NCBI RefSeq assembly: GCF_002909375.1
Contig: NZ_PPXD01000005.1
Span: 324,273 to 388,272 of the forward strand
DNA: 64,000 nucleotides
Reading direction: 5' to 3'
Origin: Cryobacterium zongtaii
GTDB lineage: Bacteria > Actinomycetota > Actinomycetes > Actinomycetales > Microbacteriaceae
In this document: positions 52,385 through 59,773 of the stretch, in pieces
How positions within the stretch are numbered: the stretch's first letter is position 1
Layout of the letters: the number at the start of each line of letters is the position of its first letter
Notes under the pieces: generated by a model
What the model was told of the DNA's origin: nothing
The model's database searches: none
The model's input: only the letters and a program-made list of their open reading frames with translations
Translations under genes and position numbers: made by a program

Positions 52385-53812
52385 TCAGCCGATGTAGCTC
52401 ATCACGTGCTTGATCCGGGTGTAGTCCTCGAAGCCGTACATTGACAGGTCCTTGCCGTAGCCGGAGTGTTTGAACCCGCCGTGCGGCATCTCGGCGACGA
52501 TCGGAATGTGGGTGTTGATCCAGACGCAGCCGAAGTCCAGGCGCTTGGCCATCCGCATGGCCCGCCCATGATTGGAGGTCCACACCGACGAGGCCAGCCC
52601 GTACTGCACGTCGTTGGCCCAGGCCAGGGCCTCGGCTTCATCGGTGAAGCTCTGCACGGTGATCACCGGGCCGAAGATCTCCCGCTGCACCGCCTCGTCG
52701 GTCTGCCGCAGCCCGCTCACCACGGTGGCCTCGTGGAAATAGCCGGTGCTGCCCTGCCGGTGGCCGCCGAGCTCGACCACGGCGTGGTCGGGCAGCCGGT
52801 CGATGAAGCCGGTCACCTGGTCCAGCTGGTTGCGGTTGTTCACCGGTCCGAACAGGAAGCCCGCCTCGCTCGGCGGCCCGGTGCGGGCGTTCTGGGCGGC
52901 GTGGGCGGCGAGCGCCGCCACGAACTCGTCGTGGATGCCGGCCTGCACGAGCACCCGGGTGGCTGCCGTGCAGTCCTGGCCGGCGTTGAAGAAGCCTGCC
53001 GCGCTGATGCCCTCAACGGCCTGCGCGATGTCGGCGTCGTCGAAGACGACGACCGGCGCCTTGCCGCCGAGCTCCAGGTGCACCCGTTTGAGGTCGGTGG
53101 CGGCGGCCCTGGCCACCTCCATGCCGGCGCGCACCGAACCGGTGATCGAGACCAGTTGCGGGATCTTGTGGTCGATCATCGCCGCTCCGGTGCTGCGATC
53201 CCCCATCACCACGTTGAACACGCCCGGCGGCAGGAACTCCGCAGCCACTTCCGCCAGCAGCAGGGTGGCGCTCGGGGTGGTGTCGGAGGGCTTGAGCACC
53301 GTGGTGTTGCCGGCGGCGAGCGCCGGGGCGAACTTCCACACCGCCATGTTCAGCGGGTAATTCCACGGTGTCACCTGACCGACGACGCCGATCGGCTCCC
53401 GGCGGATGAAAGAGGTGTGGTCCTTCATATACTCGCCGCCGCTTCTGCCCTCGAGCACCCTGGCGGCACCGGCGAAGAACCGGATCTGGTCCACCGACAC
53501 CAGGATTTCGTCGTCGACGAGGGTGCTGCGCGGTTTGCCGGTGTCCCGGGATTCCGCGTCGGCGAATTCCTCTGCGCGCGCCTCGACGGCATCGGCGATG
53601 CGGAACAGGGCCAGCTGGCGTTCGGCGGGGGTGGATTCGCCCCAACCCTCGAATGCGGCCGCGGCGGCCCGGTAGGCCGAATCCACGTCGGCGGCGGTCG
53701 ACACCGGGCTGGAGCCGTAGCTCTGCTCGGTGGCAGGGTCGATGAGGTCGATGGTGGTCGCTGAGGTGGACTCGACGTGGTCGCCGTTGATGAAGTTGCG
53801 TAGCGCGCTCAT
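52385..53812 (-). CDS. Aldehyde dehydrogenase, probably gamma-aminobutyraldehyde dehydrogenase
   Basis: 475 residues from the ATG at 53812, chosen because a -10 lies 7 bases upstream. NAD-dependent dehydrogenase of the ALDH superfamily: VTPWNYPLNMAVWK (NAD site), ELGGKAP (general base Glu), FNAGQDCTAATR (catalytic Cys) and EIFGPVITV. The sequence resembles PatD/PuuC-like enzymes that oxidise 4-aminobutanal to GABA. The divergent Lrp regulator and putrescine-type aminotransferase support that role; betaine aldehyde remains possible, given the BCCT gene in the region. Confidence 0.88.
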   Translation of the reverse strand: MSALRNFINGDHVESTSATTIDLIDPATEQSYGSSPVSTAADVDSAYRAAAAAFEGWGESTPAERQLALFRIADAVEARAEEFADAESRDTGKPRSTLVDDEILVSVDQIRFFAGAARVLEGRSGGEYMKDHTSFIRREPIGVVGQVTPWNYPLNMAVWKFAPALAAGNTTVLKPSDTTPSATLLLAEVAAEFLPPGVFNVVMGDRSTGAAMIDHKIPQLVSITGSVRAGMEVARAAATDLKRVHLELGGKAPVVVFDDADIAQAVEGISAAGFFNAGQDCTAATRVLVQAGIHDEFVAALAAHAAQNARTGPPSEAGFLFGPVNNRNQLDQVTGFIDRLPDHAVVELGGHRQGSTGYFHEATVVSGLRQTDEAVQREIFGPVITVQSFTDEAEALAWANDVQYGLASSVWTSNHGRAMRMAKRLDFGCVWINTHIPIVAEMPHGGFKHSGYGKDLSMYGFEDYTRIKHVMSYIG

Positions 53813-53819
53813 GCGCGTC

Positions 53820-53863
53820 AGCCTAGCCGCCCGGAATCCGTTGTGAAAGTCGTGTTTCACGAC
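53820..53863. promoter_or_regulatory. Divergent promoter and operator between aldehyde dehydrogenase and Lrp genes
   Basis: The minus strand has TAGGCT (53820-53825), 7 bases before the dehydrogenase ATG. Upstream lie two overlapping inverted repeats: GTGAAA/TTTCAC (53843-53848, 53855-53860) and GTCGTG/CACGAC (53849-53854, 53858-53863). The adjacent Lrp/AsnC protein is the natural ligand of such a site. Confidence 0.5.
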
Positions 53864-53906
53864 TGATTCACTTGCCGCATAGCCCCTTCACTGTCACAAT
53901 CGGGTG

Positions 53907-54389
53907 ATGAGCAGCAATGGACGCGGCAGTGCGGGTCGGCCCGCGCAACTGGACGATGTGTCCAAGAAGATCATCGAGCAGCTGCAGGTGGACGGCCGGC
54001 GGTCCTACGCCGAGATCGGCAAGGCTGTCGGTCTGAGCGAGGCCGCGGTGCGCCAACGTGTGCAGAAACTCACCGAGGCCGGGGTCATGCAGGTCGTCGC
54101 GGTGACCGACCCCATGCAGCTGGGCTTCTACCGGCAGGCCATGATCGGCATCCGCGCCACCGGAGACACCCGGGTCCTGGCCGATCAGCTCGCCGCGATC
54201 GCCGCCGTCGACTACGTCGTGCTCACCGCAGGTTCCTTCGACATCCTGGCCGAGGTCGTCTGCGAGAACGACGACGAACTGATCGCCCTGCTCAATTCAC
54301 AGATCCGCGCGCTTGAGGGGGTCGCCTCGACCGAGACCTTCGTCTACCTCAAGCTTCACAAACAGTTGTACAACTGGGGAACACGGTAA
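53907..54389 (+). CDS. Lrp/AsnC family transcriptional regulator
   Basis: 160 residues. An N-terminal HTH at about 15-65 (DDVSKKIIEQLQVDGRRSY, VGLSEAAVRQRVQKLTEAGV) and a C-terminal RAM ligand domain (DYVVLTAGSFDILAEVVCEN). Regulators of this family sense amino acids or related amines. The ATG at 53907 is 6 bases after CACAAT, a weak -10; the overlapping GTG at 53904 is the alternative. It is divergent from the aldehyde dehydrogenase and 5 bases from the aminotransferase, so it probably controls both. Confidence 0.9.
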   Translation: MSSNGRGSAGRPAQLDDVSKKIIEQLQVDGRRSYAEIGKAVGLSEAAVRQRVQKLTEAGVMQVVAVTDPMQLGFYRQAMIGIRATGDTRVLADQLAAIAAVDYVVLTAGSFDILAEVVCENDDELIALLNSQIRALEGVASTETFVYLKLHKQLYNWGTR

Positions 54390-54394
54390 CCGCG

Positions 54395-55819
54395 ATGACC
54401 ATCACAGAGCCCACCATCGGCCCGCGCGTCTACACCGACGCCGAGAACGCCGACCTGCAGCAGAAGGCGAAGGACCACCTCTGGATGCACTTCGCCCGCC
54501 AGTCGGTGCTGGAATCCGGTGCCGGTGTTCCCGTCATCACCAAGGGGCTCGGCCACCACATTTGGGACTCCACCGGCAAGCGCTACATCGACGGCCTGAG
54601 CGGGTTGTTCGTGGTGAACGCCGGTCACGGCCGCAAACGCCTCGCCCAGGCGGCCGCAACGCAGGCCGAGGAACTCGCGTTTTTCCCGCTCTGGTCCTAC
54701 GCGCACCCGAGCGCCATCGAGCTCGCCGACAGGCTGGCCGAGCATGCCCCGGGCGACCTCAACCGGGTGTTCTTCTCCACCGGCGGTGGCGAGGCCGTCG
54801 AAACCGCGTTCAAGCTGGCCAAGTACTACTGGAAGTTGCAGGGCCGGCCCACCAAGCACAAGGTGATCTCCCGTTCGGTCGCCTATCACGGCACCACCCA
54901 GGGTGCCCTGGCGATCACGGGTATCCCGGCGCTCAAGGAGATGTTCGAGCCGGTCACCCCCGGCGGGTTCAGGGTGCCGAACACCAACTTCTACCGAGCC
55001 GATGAGATGGGTTCGGGGCACGGCGACGACGTGGAAGCGTTCGGCCTGTGGGCGGCGAACCGTATCGAAGAGATGATCCAGTTCGAGGGGCCGGAGACCG
55101 TGGCCGCGGTGTTCCTGGAGCCCGTGCAGAACTCCGGCGGCTGTTTCCCACCGCCGCCGGGCTACTTCAAGCGGGTGCGCGAGATCTGCGACACCTACGA
55201 CGTGCTGCTGGTGGCCGATGAGGTCATCACGGCGTTCGGCCGGATCGGCAACATGTTCGCCTCGACGACCTTCGGCATCGAACCGGACATGATCACCTGC
55301 GCCAAGGGCATGACCAGCGGGTACTCTCCGATCGGCGCGACGATCATCAGCGACCGCATCTACGAACCGTTCAAGCACGGCGACACGGCGTTCTATCACG
55401 GCTACACCTTCGGCGGCCATCCGGTGTCCGCAGCGGTGGCGCTGGCCAACCTCGACATTTTCGAGGAGGAGAAGCTCAACGAGAACGTGCGGGAGAATTC
55501 GCCGGTGTTCAGGGCGGAGCTGGAGAAGCTGCTCGAACTGCCGATCGTGGGTGATGTGCGCGGCGAGGGGTACTTCTTCGGCATCGAGCTGGTCAAGGAC
55601 AAGGCCACCAAGGAGACCTTCAACGACGCGGAGTCCGAGCGGTTGCTGCGCGGATACCTGTCCGGTGCGCTGTTCGAGGCGGGGCTGTACTGCCGGGCGG
55701 ATGACCGGGGCGACCCGGTCGTGCAGCTCGCACCGCCGCTGACCATCGGCCCGGCCGAGATCCGCGAGATCGGCGACATTCTGCACGGCGTGCTGTCGGA
55801 GGCGCCGAAGCACCTCTAG
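54395..55819 (+). CDS. Class III aminotransferase, putrescine-pyruvate type
   Basis: 474 residues. PLP-dependent omega-aminotransferase: FSTGGGEAVETAFKLAKYYW, SVAYHGTTQGALAITG, LVADEVITAFGRIG (cofactor Asp) and TCAKGMTSGYSPIGATI (PLP Lys). The start WMHFARQSVLE and IWDSTGKRYIDGLSGLFVVN resemble putrescine/pyruvate and related diamine enzymes. The predicted reaction is putrescine to 4-aminobutanal with pyruvate as acceptor. It is in an operon with the Lrp gene and divergent from the matching aldehyde dehydrogenase. Confidence 0.85.
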   Translation: MTITEPTIGPRVYTDAENADLQQKAKDHLWMHFARQSVLESGAGVPVITKGLGHHIWDSTGKRYIDGLSGLFVVNAGHGRKRLAQAAATQAEELAFFPLWSYAHPSAIELADRLAEHAPGDLNRVFFSTGGGEAVETAFKLAKYYWKLQGRPTKHKVISRSVAYHGTTQGALAITGIPALKEMFEPVTPGGFRVPNTNFYRADEMGSGHGDDVEAFGLWAANRIEEMIQFEGPETVAAVFLEPVQNSGGCFPPPPGYFKRVREICDTYDVLLVADEVITAFGRIGNMFASTTFGIEPDMITCAKGMTSGYSPIGATIISDRIYEPFKHGDTAFYHGYTFGGHPVSAAVALANLDIFEEEKLNENVRENSPVFRAELEKLLELPIVGDVRGEGYFFGIELVKDKATKETFNDAESERLLRGYLSGALFEAGLYCRADDRGDPVVQLAPPLTIGPAEIREIGDILHGVLSEAPKHL

Positions 55820-55839
55820 CCGGTCGCTCGGCCCGGTGC

Positions 55840-55845
55840 TAGCGT
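55840..55845 (+). promoter_or_regulatory. -10 element TAGCGT upstream of the AraC gene
   Basis: TAGCGT then 6 bases then GTG at 55852. This favours the GTG over the ATG at 55849. Confidence 0.45.
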
Positions 55846-55851
55846 GAAATG

Positions 55852-56310
55852 GTGACTCCGCAGGAACTTGAGATTCTCGCCTGCCTGCGCCGGGCCCGGG
55901 ACCTGATCGATCGGGAGTACGCGAACCCGCTCGACGTCCCCACCATGGCGCGCCGGGCGCTGATGTCGCCCGCGCACTTTTCCCGCCGGTTCCGGGCGGC
56001 GTACGGCGAGACGCCGTACAGCTACCTGATGACCCGCCGGATCGAGCGGGCGATGGCGTTGCTCCGCGGTGGCGCGAGCGTCACGGATGCCTGCATGAGG
56101 GTCGGCTGTACGTCGCTGGGCTCGTTCAGCACCCGGTTCGCCGAGATCGTCGGCGAGGCTCCGAGCGCCTATCGGGCGCGCACGCACGCGTCCGTGACGG
56201 CCATGCCGGCCTGTGTCGCCCAGACTCACACCCGCCCGGTTCGGCGCCCGCCGGGCACTGCCCGCGAATCGAGCAGGATCCAAGAAGCGCACGGGACGGT
56301 AGCGGCCTAG
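55852..56310 (+). CDS. AraC family transcriptional regulator, DNA-binding domain only
   Basis: 152 residues. The protein is essentially the double-HTH AraC/XylS domain (ANPLDVPTMARRALMSPAHF, SVTDACMRVGCTSLGSFSTRF) plus a basic 40-residue tail; no separate ligand domain is present. GTG start chosen from the -10 element. It overlaps the region containing the promoter of the VOC gene. Short AraC proteins paired with a VOC protein are common in actinobacteria, and the pair probably forms one regulatory unit. Confidence 0.88.
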   Translation: MTPQELEILACLRRARDLIDREYANPLDVPTMARRALMSPAHFSRRFRAAYGETPYSYLMTRRIERAMALLRGGASVTDACMRVGCTSLGSFSTRFAEIVGEAPSAYRARTHASVTAMPACVAQTHTRPVRRPPGTARESSRIQEAHGTVAA

Positions 56311-56313
56311 ATT
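56308..56313 (+). promoter_or_regulatory. -10 element TAGATT upstream of the VOC gene
   Basis: TAGATT overlaps the AraC stop codon and is followed by 6 bases and the ATG at 56320; leaderless geometry. Confidence 0.5.
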
Positions 56314-56319
56314 CGTCGC

Positions 56320-56736
56320 ATGACAACGACAATCTCACTCCAGTACTGCAACATCACCGTCAACGATGTCGACGAGGCGATCGCGTTCTATCGGGACGCG
56401 CTCGGGCTCGAGGTGCGCAGCGACGTGCCGTCCGGAAAATTCCGCTGGGTCACGCTCGGCAGCGATGCCCAGCCCGGTCTCGAGATCGTGCTGTCGGAGC
56501 CGCACGCCGGCCGGTCGCCGGCCGACGGCGATGCGCTCCAGGAGCTGCTCACCAAGGGGGTCCTGCCGATGCTCGTGTTCCGCTCGGACGACGTCGACGC
56601 GACGTTCGAGACCGTGCGTGCGTCCGGCGCCGAGGTGCTCCAGGAGCCCACCGACCAGCCCTGGGGCCCACGCGATTGCGCCTTCCGGGATCCGTCCGGA
56701 AACATCGTGCGCATCGCGCAGGCCCCGGCTGCCTAG
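56320..56736 (+). CDS. VOC superfamily (glyoxalase/bleomycin resistance-like) protein
   Basis: 138 residues with two beta-alpha-beta-beta-beta repeats (YCNITVNDVDEAIAFYRDAL; LVFRSDDVDATFETVRASG) and the closing CAFRDPSGNIVRI. VOC proteins bind a metal and act on or sequester small molecules; substrate unknown. The first-repeat metal His is replaced by Asn (YCNITV), so metal binding may be altered. Confidence 0.88.
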   Translation: MTTTISLQYCNITVNDVDEAIAFYRDALGLEVRSDVPSGKFRWVTLGSDAQPGLEIVLSEPHAGRSPADGDALQELLTKGVLPMLVFRSDDVDATFETVRASGAEVLQEPTDQPWGPRDCAFRDPSGNIVRIAQAPAA

Positions 56737-56809
56737 CCCTCGAGGAGACTCGGCCAGAATGGTGACCATGATCTGGCCGCCACTTCGAGCACACCCGAGA
56801 CGTTGCCCC

Positions 56810-57685
56810 ATGACGAGTCTGGAGTGGCGCACTTTGTGGCAGATTTCACAAAGCAAGCCGATTTTCACTCTGATCGAGGGCGCTCCCGTCATCTGGTTTT
56901 ACAGCCAGTGGGACGGGATCCCCGGAAACAACAGCGCTGCGGGAGCTCTTCTCAACGGGGGAATGGTGAGGTTGTCCTCGTTCGAGCCCGGCCAAGCAAG
57001 CTCACATTCACGCTTTCCCGGCGCTCGACCAGTGATTCTCACGGCCCGAGGACGGCGCGCTCTGAACTCCTCCGTCGCAGCAGAGCACCGGCCGCCTCCT
57101 CAACTCGCGCCACTGAGCACCCGTTCCTTGTTCGATCGCCAAAGCCCCGCCTGGCTCGAGCACCACATCGCGGGAGATTGGTTTCACGCGGAAAGTTATT
57201 GCCGCCAATTGTGGCTTCTCGATCTGGACGGTCCGGCAGTGCGGAGACGAGACACGGCGTGGAACGATCAGGGGGTCTCGCGAGACCTGCAGAACGAGAG
57301 CTACCGGGTACCGAGCTCGCGCCAAGCGCTCGTCTATGTTCCCGACTTCGTCGATCGCGGATACGCGCAGCAGAGAGAGGACGGGGCTGTCATCACTCAG
57401 GCGGGCCGGGATGTGCTCGCGACACGTCCTGACCTGACCGTGGTGTTCGAGGCGGAACGGCGTGTCCGCCAGGCGCATCTCCTCCGCTCAGGCACGGCCG
57501 AGGAGCAGACGCTACACAACGTCGGGTCCAATGAAGGCCTCTACGTCTGCGTGTGCGGCTGGTTCCTGATCTATAAGAACCCCTTGTCGCGAAAATGGGC
57601 TGACGAGTTCCCCGCAGCCGAGCACTTGAGCCGTCTCACCGACACTGAAGTTCTCACAATCGTGAGAGACCGAGAACGCCTATAG
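56810..57685 (+). CDS. Unrecognised protein
   Basis: About 291 residues from the ATG at 56810; an ATG at 56759 in the same frame would add 17. I recognise no family. It has no signal peptide or membrane helix. The sequence is Arg/Ser-rich, with a C-terminal CVCGWFLIYKNPLSRKWADE block. Base composition and codon use look less GC-biased than the neighbours, and there is no clear ribosome-binding site, so recent acquisition is possible. Its stop overlaps the convergent DUF4192 gene stop by 6 bases. Confidence 0.55.
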   Translation: MTSLEWRTLWQISQSKPIFTLIEGAPVIWFYSQWDGIPGNNSAAGALLNGGMVRLSSFEPGQASSHSRFPGARPVILTARGRRALNSSVAAEHRPPPQLAPLSTRSLFDRQSPAWLEHHIAGDWFHAESYCRQLWLLDLDGPAVRRRDTAWNDQGVSRDLQNESYRVPSSRQALVYVPDFVDRGYAQQREDGAVITQAGRDVLATRPDLTVVFEAERRVRQAHLLRSGTAEEQTLHNVGSNEGLYVCVCGWFLIYKNPLSRKWADEFPAAEHLSRLTDTEVLTIVRDRERL

Positions 57686-58909
57686 AGCTCTCTCGTCGGG
57701 CACCTCGAAGGCCCACTCCGGCAGGTGGCCGCTGCCGATCAGCTGCAACAGCAGCCGTGCCATGCCGTACTCGCCGTCGATGTCCAGGGCCGTGTCGATG
57801 TAGATTCCCGCGGCCGACCCGTGGCCCAGCGTCCAGCTCAGCCAGGCCAGCATGCACAGCGGCGCCGGCCTGGCCGACCGGGGTGCCATCGCCACGAGCA
57901 GCTTGAGCAGCCGGATGCCCCGGCTGACCCGTTCCGGGTCCGGCCGGTCCCGACTGAGGCCGAGCATCAGGTCCCCGGTCGTCGGCGAGTCTTCCTGCAG
58001 GGCCCGGCCGGCCGCCATGTCGGCCTCGACGACGTCGTCCATGCTCAGGCCCGTCTCCCGCTGCCGTCTGGCGTAGTGCCGGTTCAGCGCCAGGCTGCGG
58101 TGGCCCTCGGCCTCGCCGAAGGCGAACTGCAGCATCATCTGGTCGCGGGTGGCCGGACCCTGAATCAGGAAGAGCAGCGCGGCTGCCTCGTCGATGCTGA
58201 GCTCGGCGGGGTTCACGCCCAGCGCGGATTCCGCGGTGCCGACAGGGTCGAGCATGTCGCCGACCATCTCGATCAGCTCAGGGACCGGCCCCAGGTCGGG
58301 GCCGAGCCGTTGGTAGCGGGCCAGGCGCCTGGCGCAGCGTTCCCGGGTGGCGAGGTCCACCCTGGGCAACTCGGCGCCGGTGTGCAACCGGCCCAGTTCA
58401 CGGCGGGCGTCGCCTGGGATTCCCTCGCTGACGCTGGAGTCCTCGATTTCGCGGAGCGGATGCCGCAGCGGTTGCTGGCGTGGCCGGCCACGGTCAGGTG
58501 CGGCGTCCAGGTAGGAGGCCCAGCCATCCGCGGCCACGCACAGGGCGTCGCGCACCAGGAAGCCGGCCTGGCCGGCGCGGGTGAGGATCGCCCGCAGGAA
58601 CGCGCCCTGCGGCAGGTCGGCCACGTCGGTCGCCGGGGCGTCGCCGATCGACTCGTCGGTGTAGCTCACCGGTACGAGGGCGTCAACGCCGGGAATCTTG
58701 CACAGGGTGCCGAGCAGGGCGCCGGCGATGCGTCGGAGTTCCTGCGGACCGGCGTCGGGGCTGGGGAGGTTGAACCGCAGCGCACCGCAGGTGCGGTTGC
58801 CGCGGAACGCGACGAGCACCAGGCTTTGGGCGGGGTGGAAGCCCACAAGTTGGGGCACGAGGGCGAGGAAATCCTGGGGAGTCGGGGTCTTCACGATTGT
58901 CTTCTGCAT
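57680..58909 (-). CDS. DUF4192 family protein
   Basis: 409 residues from the ATG at 58909. DUF4192 is an actinobacterial family of unknown function; the opening PQDFLALVPQLVGFHPAQSL with VLVAFRG and the C-terminal ALLAMLAW-like (LCMLAWLSWTLGHGSAAGIY) and AL-DIDGEYGMARLLLQLI helices are characteristic. The C-terminal part may form helical repeats. No membrane segments or catalytic motifs are apparent. It stands alone between the unrecognised ORF and the acetate transporter. Confidence 0.85.
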   Translation of the reverse strand: MQKTIVKTPTPQDFLALVPQLVGFHPAQSLVLVAFRGNRTCGALRFNLPSPDAGPQELRRIAGALLGTLCKIPGVDALVPVSYTDESIGDAPATDVADLPQGAFLRAILTRAGQAGFLVRDALCVAADGWASYLDAAPDRGRPRQQPLRHPLREIEDSSVSEGIPGDARRELGRLHTGAELPRVDLATRERCARRLARYQRLGPDLGPVPELIEMVGDMLDPVGTAESALGVNPAELSIDEAAALLFLIQGPATRDQMMLQFAFGEAEGHRSLALNRHYARRQRETGLSMDDVVEADMAAGRALQEDSPTTGDLMLGLSRDRPDPERVSRGIRLLKLLVAMAPRSARPAPLCMLAWLSWTLGHGSAAGIYIDTALDIDGEYGMARLLLQLIGSGHLPEWAFEVPDERAL

Positions 58910-59042
58910 GCATCGACGGTGCGCCGGATCCGGCCAGGGCGACCGGACGCCGGCTGACCTGTGCAGAAACTGCCGGGCCGGTGGCCTGTGCACTACTCGG
59001 TCGGCGGGGTGGGGCCGGGTGCGGCTGATAATCTCAAAACAA

Positions 59043-59687
59043 ATGAATCAGATCAATACGACGTATCCGGAGGCCCCCGCGGTCTCCGCGACAGCACCCG
59101 CCGCACCCGTGTCCGCAGCCCCCGCAGCCCCGTCCCACGGCCCCCTCGCCGATCCCGGCGCCCTCGGCCTGGGCGCGTTCGCGCTCACGACCTTCGTGCT
59201 CAGCATGTCCAACACCGGAATCGTTCCCTCCAGCGTCGCCGTCCTCGGCCTCGCGCTGTTCTACGGCGGCATCGCCCAGGTCATTGCCGGCATCTGGGAG
59301 CTGCGCAACGGAAACACCTTCGGCGCCACGGCGTTCACCTCGTTCGGTGCGTTCTGGCTGGCGTTCTGGTACCTGGAGAGCACCGGCGGCAACGTCGAGG
59401 CCGGCGCCGCCGGCATGGGCACCTTCCTGCTGGCCTGGGCGATCTTCACGCTCTACATGACCGTGGCCGCCAAGAAGACCAACGGCTCGATCTTCATCGT
59501 CTTCGTCGCCCTCTCGATCACCTTCGTGCTGCTGGCCATCGGCGCGTACACCGGGATCACCGCGATCCACCAGCTCGGCGGCTGGTTCGGCATCCTCACC
59601 GCACTGCTGGCCTGGTACGGCTCGTTCGCCGTGGTCTACAACTCCACCGCCGGCCGCGCCGTCCTCCCCGTCTGGCCCGCCAAGTAA
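59043..59687 (+). CDS. GPR1/FUN34/YaaH family acetate uptake transporter
   Basis: 214 residues with six transmembrane helices. An Ala/Pro-rich 35-residue N-terminus precedes LGLGAFALTTFVLSMSNTG, the family signature region (usually NPAPLGL; here DPGALGL). Members such as SatP move acetate or succinate with protons. The start lacks a Shine-Dalgarno sequence; TAATCT lies 8 bases upstream, again pointing to a leaderless message. A long hairpin terminates it. Confidence 0.9.
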   Translation: MNQINTTYPEAPAVSATAPAAPVSAAPAAPSHGPLADPGALGLGAFALTTFVLSMSNTGIVPSSVAVLGLALFYGGIAQVIAGIWELRNGNTFGATAFTSFGAFWLAFWYLESTGGNVEAGAAGMGTFLLAWAIFTLYMTVAAKKTNGSIFIVFVALSITFVLLAIGAYTGITAIHQLGGWFGILTALLAWYGSFAVVYNSTAGRAVLPVWPAK

Positions 59688-59703
59688 CCCACTCCCTCCC
59701 CCT

Positions 59704-59764
59704 CGCGAACTGTGAGAAAAGCCCCAGAAACTCGACGTTTCTGGGGCTTTTCTCACAGTTCGCG
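59704..59764. terminator. Perfect 28-bp inverted repeat, bidirectional terminator
   Basis: Arms 59704-59731 and 59737-59764 are exact complements with a 5-base loop, and contain A/T runs at the right side for termination on either strand. It separates the convergent acetate transporter and ABC exporter genes. Confidence 0.88.
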
Positions 59765-59773
59765 GGGCCGGGG

